The translations under genes were made by a program, and so were the position numbers. From Bacillus sp. (in: firmicutes) (GTDB lineage Bacteria > Bacillota > Bacilli > Bacillales > Bacillaceae), in contig JAPSLL010000046.1 of the NCBI GenBank assembly GCA_031180805.1, forward strand, positions 1 through 32,751: a DNA stretch of 32,751 nucleotides, written 5' to 3'. Position 1 is the first letter of the stretch. Each line of letters opens with the position of its first letter. Below, piece by piece: positions 14,980 through 23,038 of this stretch. The notes under the pieces are model-generated. The model searched no databases and was not told where the DNA came from. It saw nothing but the letters and a program-made list of their open reading frames with translations.

Positions 14980-16836
14980 TTAACCTGCCACTTGTTGCTC
15001 GGAAAATTGACTATTGTATAGGTCAGCATAAAAGCCCTTTTTCTCTAATAACTCCTCATGTGATCCTTGTTCAATAACCTTTCCTTGGTTCATAACGAGA
15101 ATTAAGTCAGCATCTCGGATTGTTGAAAGACGATGAGCGATGACAAAGCTCGTTCTCCCTTCCAACAAACGATTCATAGCTTGCTGAATAAAAATCTCTG
15201 TTCGGGTATCAACACTTGATGTGGCTTCATCTAAAATCATAATTGGCGGGTTAGCTAAAACAGCTCTAGCAATTGTTAACAGTTGTTTTTGCCCTTGAGA
15301 AATATTCGATGCCTCTTCATTTAATACAGTGTCATAGCCATCAGGCAATGTTCTAATAAAATGGTCGGCATGAGCAATTCGTGCTGCCGCAAATATTTCC
15401 TCATCTGTTGCCCCTTCCTTGCCATAAGCCAAATTCTCTTTAATCGTTCCATTAAAGAGCCAAGTATCCTGAAGAACCATCCCGAAGCTTTTTCTTAACT
15501 CACTTCGAGAAATTTCCCTCGTATCAATTCCATCAATTTTAATCTTTCCGCCGTTCACCTCATAGAAGCGCATCAATAGATTAATCATTGTCGTTTTCCC
15601 AGCACCAGTTGGCCCAACAATTGCAACCGTTTGACCAGGTGAAACATGAAGATTCATATCGGTAATTAATAAATCATCACCATAACCAAAATCAACATGC
15701 TCAAAATCAACCTCACCTTTTGCATTTGTAAGAGTTGCTGTTGTAACTTCCTTCACTTCTTCCTCTTCATCTAGAAGCTCAAAGACACGCTCAGCAGCTG
15801 CAACCGTTGCTTGAACAATATTTGCAATGTTTGCCGTTTGCGTGAGCGGTTGGGTAAACTGCTTTGAATACGTAATAAATGCCTGAATATCCCCGATTGT
15901 AATCGCACGTTGGGTAACTAAAATCCCACCTACAACACTAATGACAACATAGCTGAGATTTCCGATAAAAAACATGAGCGGCATAATAATCCCTGAAACA
16001 AATTGTGCTTTGCTTCCCGCTTCATATAATTCTTCGTTAACGGCATCAAACTTAGCCCCTGCTTTTTTCTCATAGCCAAACGCTTTAACAACCTGATGAC
16101 CGGTATACATTTCTTCAATATGACCATTTAGCTCACCAAGTGTCCGTTGCTGATCAGAAAAATGCTTTTGCGACCGTTTAAGAATTGGTCCAATCACAAA
16201 GAGTGAGATTGGCAATGTAATAACAGTAATTAATGTTAACAATGGACTGATTGTAAGCATCATAATGATAATCCCAACAATCGTAACAATCGACGTTATA
16301 AATTGTGTTAAGCTTTGCTGAAGCGTGCTACCGATTGTATCGATATCATTTGTTACTCGGCTAAGAATTTCACCATTTGTTCGTCCATCAAAATACTTCA
16401 AAGGCAATCTTTCAAGCTTTTCATTCACATCTTCCCGTAAATCATATACTGTTTTCTGTGCAACACTAGACATAATATATTGTTGAACATAAGTAAATAA
16501 ACTGCTAAACACATATAATCCAGCTAAAAATAACGAAATTCGCCCAATCTCAGGAAAATCAATTGCCGCTCCTGGAACTCCCTGAAACTTCGCATAGGCT
16601 CCTTCAAACAGTAAGGTAATCGCGTCACCCATGATTTTCGGACCAACAATCGTAAAGACCGTACTTAAAATTGCCGCGATAAATACTGCAATTAATTGGT
16701 TTCTTCTAGGTTTTAGATAGGTTAGAAGCCGACCAAGTGTCCCTTTGAAATTTTTCGGCTTTTGTCCCATTACCATCATGCCACCACCTGGACCATGACC
16801 AGGATGTCCGCCTTGAGGCTTTTTATGCTTACTCAT
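14980..16836 (-). CDS. yfiC: ABC exporter half-transporter with intact Walker B/His (YfiC-like)
   Basis: This membrane protein of 618 residues is one half of a heterodimeric multidrug-type exporter. A His/Gly-rich start (about 4-24) precedes six membrane helices (about 45-345). The ATPase domain has Walker A GPTGAGKT (408-415), signature ISQGQ (512-516), Walker B IMILDE with catalytic Glu537, and switch His568. The signature differs from LSGGQ. In heterodimers this defines the partner that supplies the poor signature to the degenerate ATP site. It starts with ATG overlapping the stop of the partner gene by four bases. The yfiC assignment rests on general resemblance to the YfiB/YfiC pair and the MarR neighbour; BmrCD-like exporters are an alternative. 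Confidence 0.9.
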   Translation of the reverse strand: MSKHKKPQGGHPGHGPGGGMMVMGQKPKNFKGTLGRLLTYLKPRRNQLIAVFIAAILSTVFTIVGPKIMGDAITLLFEGAYAKFQGVPGAAIDFPEIGRISLFLAGLYVFSSLFTYVQQYIMSSVAQKTVYDLREDVNEKLERLPLKYFDGRTNGEILSRVTNDIDTIGSTLQQSLTQFITSIVTIVGIIIMMLTISPLLTLITVITLPISLFVIGPILKRSQKHFSDQQRTLGELNGHIEEMYTGHQVVKAFGYEKKAGAKFDAVNEELYEAGSKAQFVSGIIMPLMFFIGNLSYVVISVVGGILVTQRAITIGDIQAFITYSKQFTQPLTQTANIANIVQATVAAAERVFELLDEEEEVKEVTTATLTNAKGEVDFEHVDFGYGDDLLITDMNLHVSPGQTVAIVGPTGAGKTTMINLLMRFYEVNGGKIKIDGIDTREISRSELRKSFGMVLQDTWLFNGTIKENLAYGKEGATDEEIFAAARIAHADHFIRTLPDGYDTVLNEEASNISQGQKQLLTIARAVLANPPIMILDEATSSVDTRTEIFIQQAMNRLLEGRTSFVIAHRLSTIRDADLILVMNQGKVIEQGSHEELLEKKGFYADLYNSQFSEQQVAG

Positions 16837-18557
16837 GCAATCTCCTCCTCTGACAGCTGGGACTCGACAATCTCTCGGTAAACATCATTTGTTTCTAGCA
16901 GCTCTTGATGTGTTCCCATTCCTGCAATTTTCCCATTATCTAAAACAATAATTCGATCTGCATCAACAACTGTACTTACACGCTGAGCAACTAATAGCAT
17001 CGTCGCATCACGTATCTCATCCTTCAATGCAGCTCGAAGCTTTGCATCTGTTTTAAAGTCTAGCGCAGAGAAGCTATCATCAAAGATATAAATATCCGGT
17101 TTACGGACAAGTGCTCTTGCAATCGATAATCTTTGCTTTTGGCCTCCAGATAAATTCGAGCCACCTTGTTCAATTTCAGAATTATAGCCATCAGGCATTT
17201 TTTGAATAAAATCATCAGCTTGAGCAATTTTTGCTGCATGAATAATCTCATCCTCTGTTGCATCCTCTTTCCCAAACCGGATATTATCTGCAATCGTCCC
17301 TGTAAATAACACGGCTTTTTGTGGAACAAAGCCAATTTTTGAACGGATTTCTGCTTGAGAGGCATCGCGAATATCAACACCATTGACACGAATAACACCA
17401 CTTGATACCTCATAAAATCGGGGAACTAGATTAACTAGCGTCGATTTCCCTGAACCCGTACCACCGATAATAGCAGTTACCTCACCTTGCTCAGCAGTAA
17501 AGCTAATGTTCGATAATGCAGGCTCCTCCGCTCCCGGGTAACTGAATGACACGTTTTCAAATTCAAGCGTACCTTGCTTCTTATTTGCGTGCGATGTTCC
17601 ATTATCTTGGAAGGATGGCTTCATTTCAAGAACATCATTAATTCGCTTCGCTGATACAGCAGCTCTCGGAATCATGACAAACATCATCGATGCCATAACA
17701 AGCGCAAACATAATTTGCATCACATATTGGATAAATGCCATCAAATCACCAATTTGCATCGCACCGTTATCGATTCGAATTCCACCAAACCAAATGATTG
17801 CAACAACCGTCAAATTCATCACAAGCATCATCACAGGCATCATGAACGCCATTACTTTATTCACCTTTATCGAAACATCTGTTAAATCTCGATTTGCCCG
17901 CTTAAGACGTTGCTTTTCTTGTGTTTCTTTATTAAAAGCACGAATTACGCGAATCCCTGTTAAATTTTCTCTAAAAACAAGATTCAATTGATCGAGTCGC
18001 TTTTGTACAAGCTGAAATAGCGGCATTCCGATCTTGAATATCAAAAGTATCGCACCAATTAACACAGGCATTGTAACAAGTACAATTAGAGAAAGCTTCG
18101 GATCCTTTGATACCGCCATAATAATGCCCCCAACTAACATAATTGGTGCACTAACGACCATACGCAGCATCATAATGACGACTTGCTGAACTTGGGTAAT
18201 ATCATTTGTCGTCCTCGTAATAAGTGAAGCTGTACCAACCTCATCAAATTCCTGTAAAGAAAAATTCTCGACATGATAAAATACCTTTTTTCGAATATCT
18301 CTGCCAAATCCCATTGCTACACGGGACGAATAATAGCTTGCAATGACTGATGCCAGCGCACCAATAGCTGAAACACCAAGCATCAAACCACCGATTTTCC
18401 AAATGTATGCCGTATCACCTGATACAACTCCTTTATCAACGATATCGGCCATAAGTGTCGGTAAATATAGCTCAGCCATCGATTGTAAAAAGATCAAGCC
18501 TAATACAGCTAAAATCATCCATTTATATGCTGTTAACTTCTTTAATAATTTGAACAA
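16833..18557 (-). CDS. yfiB: ABC exporter half-transporter with degenerate catalytic site (YfiB-like)
   Basis: This is the partner half-transporter, 574 residues: six membrane helices (about 15-300) and an ATPase domain with Walker A GGTGSGKS (365-372), canonical signature LSGGQ (469-473) and Walker B IYIFDD. The catalytic Glu is replaced by Asp494 and the switch His by Gln525 (LLVAQRVSTV). Its own ATP site should therefore hydrolyse poorly, while its signature completes the active site of the other subunit. It begins two bases after the MarR gene ends and overlaps the second ABC gene by four, so the three genes form a tight operon. Export of drugs or lipophilic compounds is inferred from family and MarR control. 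Confidence 0.9.
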   Translation of the reverse strand: MFKLLKKLTAYKWMILAVLGLIFLQSMAELYLPTLMADIVDKGVVSGDTAYIWKIGGLMLGVSAIGALASVIASYYSSRVAMGFGRDIRKKVFYHVENFSLQEFDEVGTASLITRTTNDITQVQQVVIMMLRMVVSAPIMLVGGIIMAVSKDPKLSLIVLVTMPVLIGAILLIFKIGMPLFQLVQKRLDQLNLVFRENLTGIRVIRAFNKETQEKQRLKRANRDLTDVSIKVNKVMAFMMPVMMLVMNLTVVAIIWFGGIRIDNGAMQIGDLMAFIQYVMQIMFALVMASMMFVMIPRAAVSAKRINDVLEMKPSFQDNGTSHANKKQGTLEFENVSFSYPGAEEPALSNISFTAEQGEVTAIIGGTGSGKSTLVNLVPRFYEVSSGVIRVNGVDIRDASQAEIRSKIGFVPQKAVLFTGTIADNIRFGKEDATEDEIIHAAKIAQADDFIQKMPDGYNSEIEQGGSNLSGGQKQRLSIARALVRKPDIYIFDDSFSALDFKTDAKLRAALKDEIRDATMLLVAQRVSTVVDADRIIVLDNGKIAGMGTHQELLETNDVYREIVESQLSEEEIA

Positions 18558-18559
18558 TT

Positions 18560-19039
18560 TCAGTTTCCCCCCTTTTCATTACCTTGCTGCTCCAAAAAAT
18601 CAGCTAGTTGACGATGTGCCTCAAGAAGACTTTCATACTGCTTCTCAGATAAAGTTTCGATTGCAGATTGAAAAATCTTAAACAATCCATCCTCATGATT
18701 ATGAACTGTTTTTAAAAACGCTACACCCTCATCTGTGATCATTAACTGTATCTCACGGCGATTCCCTTCCATCTGCGCTCGGCTTAAATAATTTGCACGA
18801 ACGAGTCCATCAACAGCTTGACTTAATGTACTTTTCGGAAAAAAAGTTACCTCTCCTACCTTTTTTTGTGACATTTTCTCGTTTTGGGCAACCGTCGTCA
18901 AAATTGTATACTGTGGGACGGTTAATCCACTCTCGACAGCAGCTTTTTGAACATATCGCATAATGTTTTTTTGGACATGATAAAAAGATTGCAAAAGTTC
19001 GATTGCTCGCGGTAATTCTGAAGTTTCCTTTTCCATCAT
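18560..19039 (-). CDS. MarR-family transcriptional regulator
   Basis: This winged-helix dimeric regulator of about 159 residues is first in the operon with the two ABC half-transporters. The DNA-binding region runs from LTVPQYTILTTVAQNEKMSQ through FFPKSTLSQAVDGLVRANYL, with the wing at GNRREIQLMITDEG. MarR proteins usually repress their own operon until a ligand binds, so it is likely the drug-responsive switch for the exporter. Three ATG codons are possible (19046-19048, 19037-19039, 19034-19036); the middle one has GGAAG nine bases upstream. A palindrome at 19064-19079 lies just before the start and is a likely operator. Confidence 0.88.
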   Translation of the reverse strand: MMEKETSELPRAIELLQSFYHVQKNIMRYVQKAAVESGLTVPQYTILTTVAQNEKMSQKKVGEVTFFPKSTLSQAVDGLVRANYLSRAQMEGNRREIQLMITDEGVAFLKTVHNHEDGLFKIFQSAIETLSEKQYESLLEAHRQLADFLEQQGNEKGGN

Positions 19040-19063
19040 TATCACCATCTTCCATTTTCAGAT

Positions 19064-19079
19064 AGTTCCATTTCGAACT
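19064..19079. promoter_or_regulatory. Candidate MarR operator
   Basis: AGTTC-CATTTC-GAACT is an inverted repeat 25-40 bases upstream of the regulator start, next to an AT-rich TATATA that could be the -10 on the minus strand. The dyad fits the size of a MarR site, but no copy was found elsewhere in the window to test it. Confidence 0.45.
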
Positions 19080-19250
19080 GTTTATATATGAACCTTAAAC
19101 CTTTTTAACTATTTAGTCAATCTATTCTCACTAATTCTTCCTAACTTTTAACCTAAAACTTATAAGTCTAAAATCCTATCAAATCAAGGATTTCAGCCCT
19201 TCCCCTCTAAAAATGTCATTTACATCCAGGAAAAACTTTATGTAAAACGC

Positions 19251-19278
19251 TTGCAACGAAAATCATTTTCGGTATAAT
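19251..19278 (+). promoter_or_regulatory. Promoter of the gnt operon
   Basis: TTGCAA (19251-19256) and TATAAT (19273-19278) are separated by 16 bases. The spacer holds CGAAAATCATTTTCG, itself a palindrome. The -10 overlaps the first two bases of the GntR operator. A transcription start near 19285 would lie inside the operator. Confidence 0.88.
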
Positions 19279-19294
19279 ACTTGTATACAAGTAT
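19277..19294. promoter_or_regulatory. GntR operator
   Basis: ATACTTGTATACAAGTAT is a perfect 18-bp palindrome directly after the -10, in the position and with the sequence known for the Bacillus subtilis gnt operator. Gluconate is the known inducer that releases GntR. A further CTTG follows at 19296-19299. Confidence 0.93.
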
Positions 19295-19320
19295 ACTTGA
19301 ATAATAAGCAGGTGAAATAA

Positions 19321-20052
19321 ATGTCAGAATCAAAGGAATTACTATATCCTTCAAAATGGCTTGCAAAGGCTTCCGCTGGCGACCGTGTTGCATATGAGCT
19401 AAGAATGCGAATTATTTCTGGCTTAATTGAAAGCGGTACCGTTCTATCTGAAAATAAATTAGCTGCTGATTTTGCGGTGAGTAGGTCTCCCATCCGGGAT
19501 GCACTTAAAATTCTTGCCTCTGAAAATATCATTCGTTTAGAAAGAATGGGTGCAGTTGTAATTGGTCTATCTGAAAAGGAAATTGAAGAAATTTATGATG
19601 TTCGCTTACTTATTGAAACATTTGTATTTGAACGGCTTGTCAAAATTGACACAACAGAGCTCGTTATCGAGCTTAGTAAAATATTAGAAATGATGAAAGT
19701 TGCGATTAAATATCACGATGCTGACGAATTTTCCTATCAGGATGTCCTGTTTCACGAAACGATTATTCGCTCAGTTAACCACTCATACATCCTCATGATT
19801 TGGGACAATTTAAAGCCAGTTATGGAAAGCTTTATACTCATTTCAATGCGAACTCGCTTCAAAGAGAAGTATGAGGATTTTACAAGAATTATTAACAATC
19901 ATGAGCTCTATCTGGAAGCGATTAAAACTAGAAATCGAGATCTTATGATTAAATCTTTACATGAAAACTTTGATGATGTTCAAGGAAAAGTTGAAGACCT
20001 ATGGATGTCACAACAAATGTATTCCAAAGGAGTCGAACAAGATAATGACTAG
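19321..20052 (+). CDS. gntR: Gluconate operon repressor GntR
   Basis: This FadR-subfamily GntR regulator has 243 residues, the same length as the Bacillus subtilis protein. The winged helix (about 20-90) includes GTVLSENKLAADFAVSRSPIRDALKIL, with the recognition helix at SRSPIRDAL. The all-helical FCD domain (about 90-230) binds the effector, with metal-ligand-type residues at DVRLLIE, HETIIRSVNH and the last helices. It represses its own operon by binding the palindrome at 19277-19294, and gluconate relieves this. The ATG has AGGTGAA upstream. An intragenic cre lies in codons about 36-41. It overlaps gntK by eight bases. Confidence 0.95.
   Translation: MSESKELLYPSKWLAKASAGDRVAYELRMRIISGLIESGTVLSENKLAADFAVSRSPIRDALKILASENIIRLERMGAVVIGLSEKEIEEIYDVRLLIETFVFERLVKIDTTELVIELSKILEMMKVAIKYHDADEFSYQDVLFHETIIRSVNHSYILMIWDNLKPVMESFILISMRTRFKEKYEDFTRIINNHELYLEAIKTRNRDLMIKSLHENFDDVQGKVEDLWMSQQMYSKGVEQDND
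19428..19441 (+). promoter_or_regulatory. Intragenic catabolite-responsive element (cre)
   Basis: TGAAAGCGGTACCG matches the CcpA site consensus (TGNAANCGNWNNCA) except for the last base. It lies in the gntR coding region about 150 bases after the presumed transcription start, the same relative place as the known cre of the Bacillus subtilis gnt operon. It would give CcpA-dependent repression in glucose. Confidence 0.8.
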
Positions 20053-21580
20053 CTATATGTTAGGTATTGATATTGGTACGACAAGTACAAAAGCTGTTTT
20101 ATTTACTGAAAAGGGTAAGGTCATTGCAAATGAAAATATCGGTTACCCGCTTCATACTCCGGATATTTCGACGGCAGAGCAAAATCCAGATGAAATTTTT
20201 CAGGCAGTTTTACAAGCGATTACATCGATTACGAAAAAACATCCAGAGAAAAAGATTGGCTTTGTTTCATTCAGTAGTGCCATGCACAGTTTGATTGCAA
20301 TTGGTCAGGATGATAAGCCGCTCACACCATGTATTACATGGGCTGATAATCGGAGTGAAGCATGGGCACATAAAATCAAGGATGAGTTACACGGTCATCA
20401 AGTATATAAGCGAACTGGTACACCGATTCATCCAATGTCACCTTTAACGAAAATTACTTGGATTGAGAATGACCGTCGTGAAATCGCTAACAAGGTGAAA
20501 AAGTATATCGGCATTAAGGAATATATTTTCTTCAAATTCTTTGGCCAATATGTTGTTGATTATTCCCTTGCCTCTGCTATGGGAATGATGAATCTTAAAA
20601 CGTTGGATTGGGATGAAGAAGCATTAAGTATTGCGGGAATCACAAGCGATAAATTATCTGAGCTCGTACCAACTACAAAGATATTTAGCGACTGTCAACC
20701 TGAGTTAGCAAAGCAAATCGGAATAGACCCTGAAACACCATTTGTCATTGGTGCAAGTGACGGTGTTTTATCAAACCTTGGCGTAAATGCAATTCGAAAA
20801 GGTGAAGTGGCCATTACGATTGGAACGAGCGGAGCGATTCGGACAATTATTGATAAGCCGCAGACAGATGATAAAGAACGAATTTTTTGTTACGCCTTAA
20901 CTGAAAACCATTGGGTCATCGGTGGACCTGTTAACAATGGCGGAATGGTGCTTCGCTGGATACGAGATGAGCTAGCATCCTCTGAGGTGGAAACAGCGAA
21001 AAGATTAGGCATTGACCCGTATGAGGTATTAACAAAAATTGCCGAGAGAGTTAGACCAGGCTCAGATGGGCTACTATTTCACCCATACCTTGCCGGTGAA
21101 CGTGCCCCTTTATGGAATCCAGATGTCCGCGGTTCATTTTTCGGATTAACGATGTCCCATAAAAAGGAGCATATGATTCGAGCTGCCTTAGAAGGTGTCA
21201 TTTACAATTTATACACTGTGTTTCTTGCCTTAACAGAATGTATGGACGGTCCTGTAACACGGATTCAAGCAACAGGAGGCTTTGCAAGATCAGAGGTATG
21301 GCGCCAAATGATGGCCGATATTTTTGAATCTGAAGTTGTCGTACCTGAAAGCTTTGAAAGCTCCTGCCTTGGTGCTTGTATTTTAGGACTTTATGCAACT
21401 GGAAAGATTGACAATTTTGAAATCGTTTCAGAAATGATTGGCAGCACTTACAAACACTCTCCACAAGAGGAAGCTGCAAAGGAATACCGAGAATTGATGC
21501 CAATTTTCATTAATTTATCAAGAGTATTAACAGAAGATTATACGCGTATTGCGAATTATCAAAGAAGTTTACTCAACTAG
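20045..21580 (+). CDS. gntK: Gluconokinase
   Basis: This cytoplasmic FGGY-family kinase makes 6-phosphogluconate from gluconate and ATP. It has 511 residues, the family's usual size. The N-terminal phosphate loop is MLGIDIGTTSTKAVLF. The substrate region includes TWADNRSE, and the C-terminal ATPase domain has TIGTSGAIR, LAGERAPLWNPDVRG and ATGGFARSEVWRQMMADIF. The ATG at 20045-20047 overlaps the gntR stop; its distance from AAAGGAG is long (about 12 bases), so a start at ATG 20057 (MLGIDIG) cannot be excluded. It is second in gntRKPZ. Confidence 0.94.
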   Translation: MTSYMLGIDIGTTSTKAVLFTEKGKVIANENIGYPLHTPDISTAEQNPDEIFQAVLQAITSITKKHPEKKIGFVSFSSAMHSLIAIGQDDKPLTPCITWADNRSEAWAHKIKDELHGHQVYKRTGTPIHPMSPLTKITWIENDRREIANKVKKYIGIKEYIFFKFFGQYVVDYSLASAMGMMNLKTLDWDEEALSIAGITSDKLSELVPTTKIFSDCQPELAKQIGIDPETPFVIGASDGVLSNLGVNAIRKGEVAITIGTSGAIRTIIDKPQTDDKERIFCYALTENHWVIGGPVNNGGMVLRWIRDELASSEVETAKRLGIDPYEVLTKIAERVRPGSDGLLFHPYLAGERAPLWNPDVRGSFFGLTMSHKKEHMIRAALEGVIYNLYTVFLALTECMDGPVTRIQATGGFARSEVWRQMMADIFESEVVVPESFESSCLGACILGLYATGKIDNFEIVSEMIGSTYKHSPQEEAAKEYRELMPIFINLSRVLTEDYTRIANYQRSLLN

Positions 21581-21603
21581 AATAGACATTAGGAGGATTT
21601 ATC

Positions 21604-22950
21604 ATGCCATTAGTTATCGTAGCTATCGGAATCGTAGCATTACTCATTTTAATTATGGGATTGAAACTAAACACGTTTATTTCATTAATCATTGTTTCCT
21701 TCGGTGTTGCTTTAGCACTTGGAATGCCACTTGATCAAATCGTTAAAACGATTGAAGCTGGATTAGGCGGAACACTCGGACATTTAGCATTAATCTTCGG
21801 ACTTGGTGCGATGCTCGGAAGATTAATCGCTGACGCTGGTGGTGCACAACGAATTGCGATGACCCTTGTTAATAAATTCGGTGAAAAAAATATTCAATGG
21901 GCTGTCGTTGTAGCCTCATTCATTATTGGTGTTGCCTTATTCTTTGAAGTAGGACTAGTATTATTAATTCCAATTGTTTTTGCAATCTCGAAAGAATTAA
22001 AGGTTTCAGTCTTGTTCCTCGGAATTCCGATGGCAGCAGCATTGTCAGTCACACACGGATTTTTACCACCACACCCTGGTCCAACCGTAATTGCTGGTGA
22101 ATATGGAGCAAACCTTGGTGAGGTATTACTTTACGGCTTTATTGTCGCAGTTCCTACTGTAATTTTAGCAGGTCCAGTTTTTACAAAAATTGCGAAAAAG
22201 CTCGTCCCAAACTCTTTCACAAAAACAGGTAGTATTGCATCTTTAGGTGAACAAAAAACATTTAAATTAGAAGAAACACCTGGATTTGGTATTAGTGTAT
22301 TTACAGCAATGCTTCCGGTTATCTTAATGTCAATTGCAACGATTATTAATTTACTTCAAAAAACAATGGGCTTTGAGGATAATAGTTTACTTGCTGCAAT
22401 ACGTTTTATTGGAGATGCTTCAACATCTATGCTAATCTCATTATTAGTTGCTGTTTATACAATGGGCTTAGCAAGAAAAATTCCAATCAAAACAGTAATG
22501 GAATCTTGTACAACCGCAATTACACATATTGGAATGATGCTATTAATTATCGGTGGTGGCGGTGCCTTCAAACAAGTGTTAATTGATGGCGGTGTTGGTG
22601 ACTATGTTGCAGATCTATTTAGCACAACAAATTTATCACCAATCTTGCTTGCATGGTTAATCGCTGCAATCCTTCGTATTTCATTAGGTTCAGCAACCGT
22701 TGCAGCATTAACAACTGCAGGACTTGTTATTCCAATGTTAGGTCAATCTGACGTGAATCTTGCTTTAGTTGTTCTTGCAACAGGAGCTGGTAGTGTCATT
22801 GCATCACATGTAAATGACGCGGGATTCTGGATGTTTAAGGAATACTTCGGATTAAGCATGAAAGAAACATTTGCCACATGGACATTACTAGAAACAATCA
22901 TTGCTGTAGCAGGATTAGGATTTACTTTATTACTAAGTTTATTTGTATAA
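21604..22950 (+). CDS. gntP: Gluconate permease GntP
   Basis: This integral membrane H+/gluconate symporter of the GntP family has 448 residues, with about 12-14 hydrophobic segments along its length. Family signatures include GLGGTLGHLALIFGLGAMLG near the N-terminus, THGFLPPHPGPT in the middle, and near the C-terminus IASHVNDAGFWMFKEYFGLS. AGGAGG precedes the ATG by seven bases. It lies 23 bases after gntK. A hairpin separates it from the next gene. Confidence 0.95.
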   Translation: MPLVIVAIGIVALLILIMGLKLNTFISLIIVSFGVALALGMPLDQIVKTIEAGLGGTLGHLALIFGLGAMLGRLIADAGGAQRIAMTLVNKFGEKNIQWAVVVASFIIGVALFFEVGLVLLIPIVFAISKELKVSVLFLGIPMAAALSVTHGFLPPHPGPTVIAGEYGANLGEVLLYGFIVAVPTVILAGPVFTKIAKKLVPNSFTKTGSIASLGEQKTFKLEETPGFGISVFTAMLPVILMSIATIINLLQKTMGFEDNSLLAAIRFIGDASTSMLISLLVAVYTMGLARKIPIKTVMESCTTAITHIGMMLLIIGGGGAFKQVLIDGGVGDYVADLFSTTNLSPILLAWLIAAILRISLGSATVAALTTAGLVIPMLGQSDVNLALVVLATGAGSVIASHVNDAGFWMFKEYFGLSMKETFATWTLLETIIAVAGLGFTLLLSLFV

Positions 22951-22970
22951 GTCCATACTACTTATAGGTA

Positions 22971-23010
22971 AGGCAGTAATCCCCGCTTTTTATGTGAGGG
23001 TTTACTGCCT
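22971..23010 (+). terminator. Intercistronic hairpin between gntP and the 6-phosphogluconate dehydrogenase gene
   Basis: AGGCAGTAA-T-CCC pairs with GGG-T-TTACTGCCT across a 14-base loop. No U-run follows, so it is not a full intrinsic terminator. It may partly terminate, stabilise the upstream mRNA end, or act as a processing site. Confidence 0.6.
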
Positions 23011-23038
23011 ATTCATCTGAGAGAAAGGGAGTCATAAA

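Noticed and set aside
18810-19055. 81-codon frame overlapping the MarR gene on the same strand
   Set aside because: It is a shifted frame of a clear MarR coding region and shows no family features.
19241-19255. cre-like sequence TGTAAAACGCTTGCA just before the gnt promoter
   Set aside because: It needs an extra base or two mismatches to fit the CcpA consensus; the site inside gntR fits better and is in the known place.
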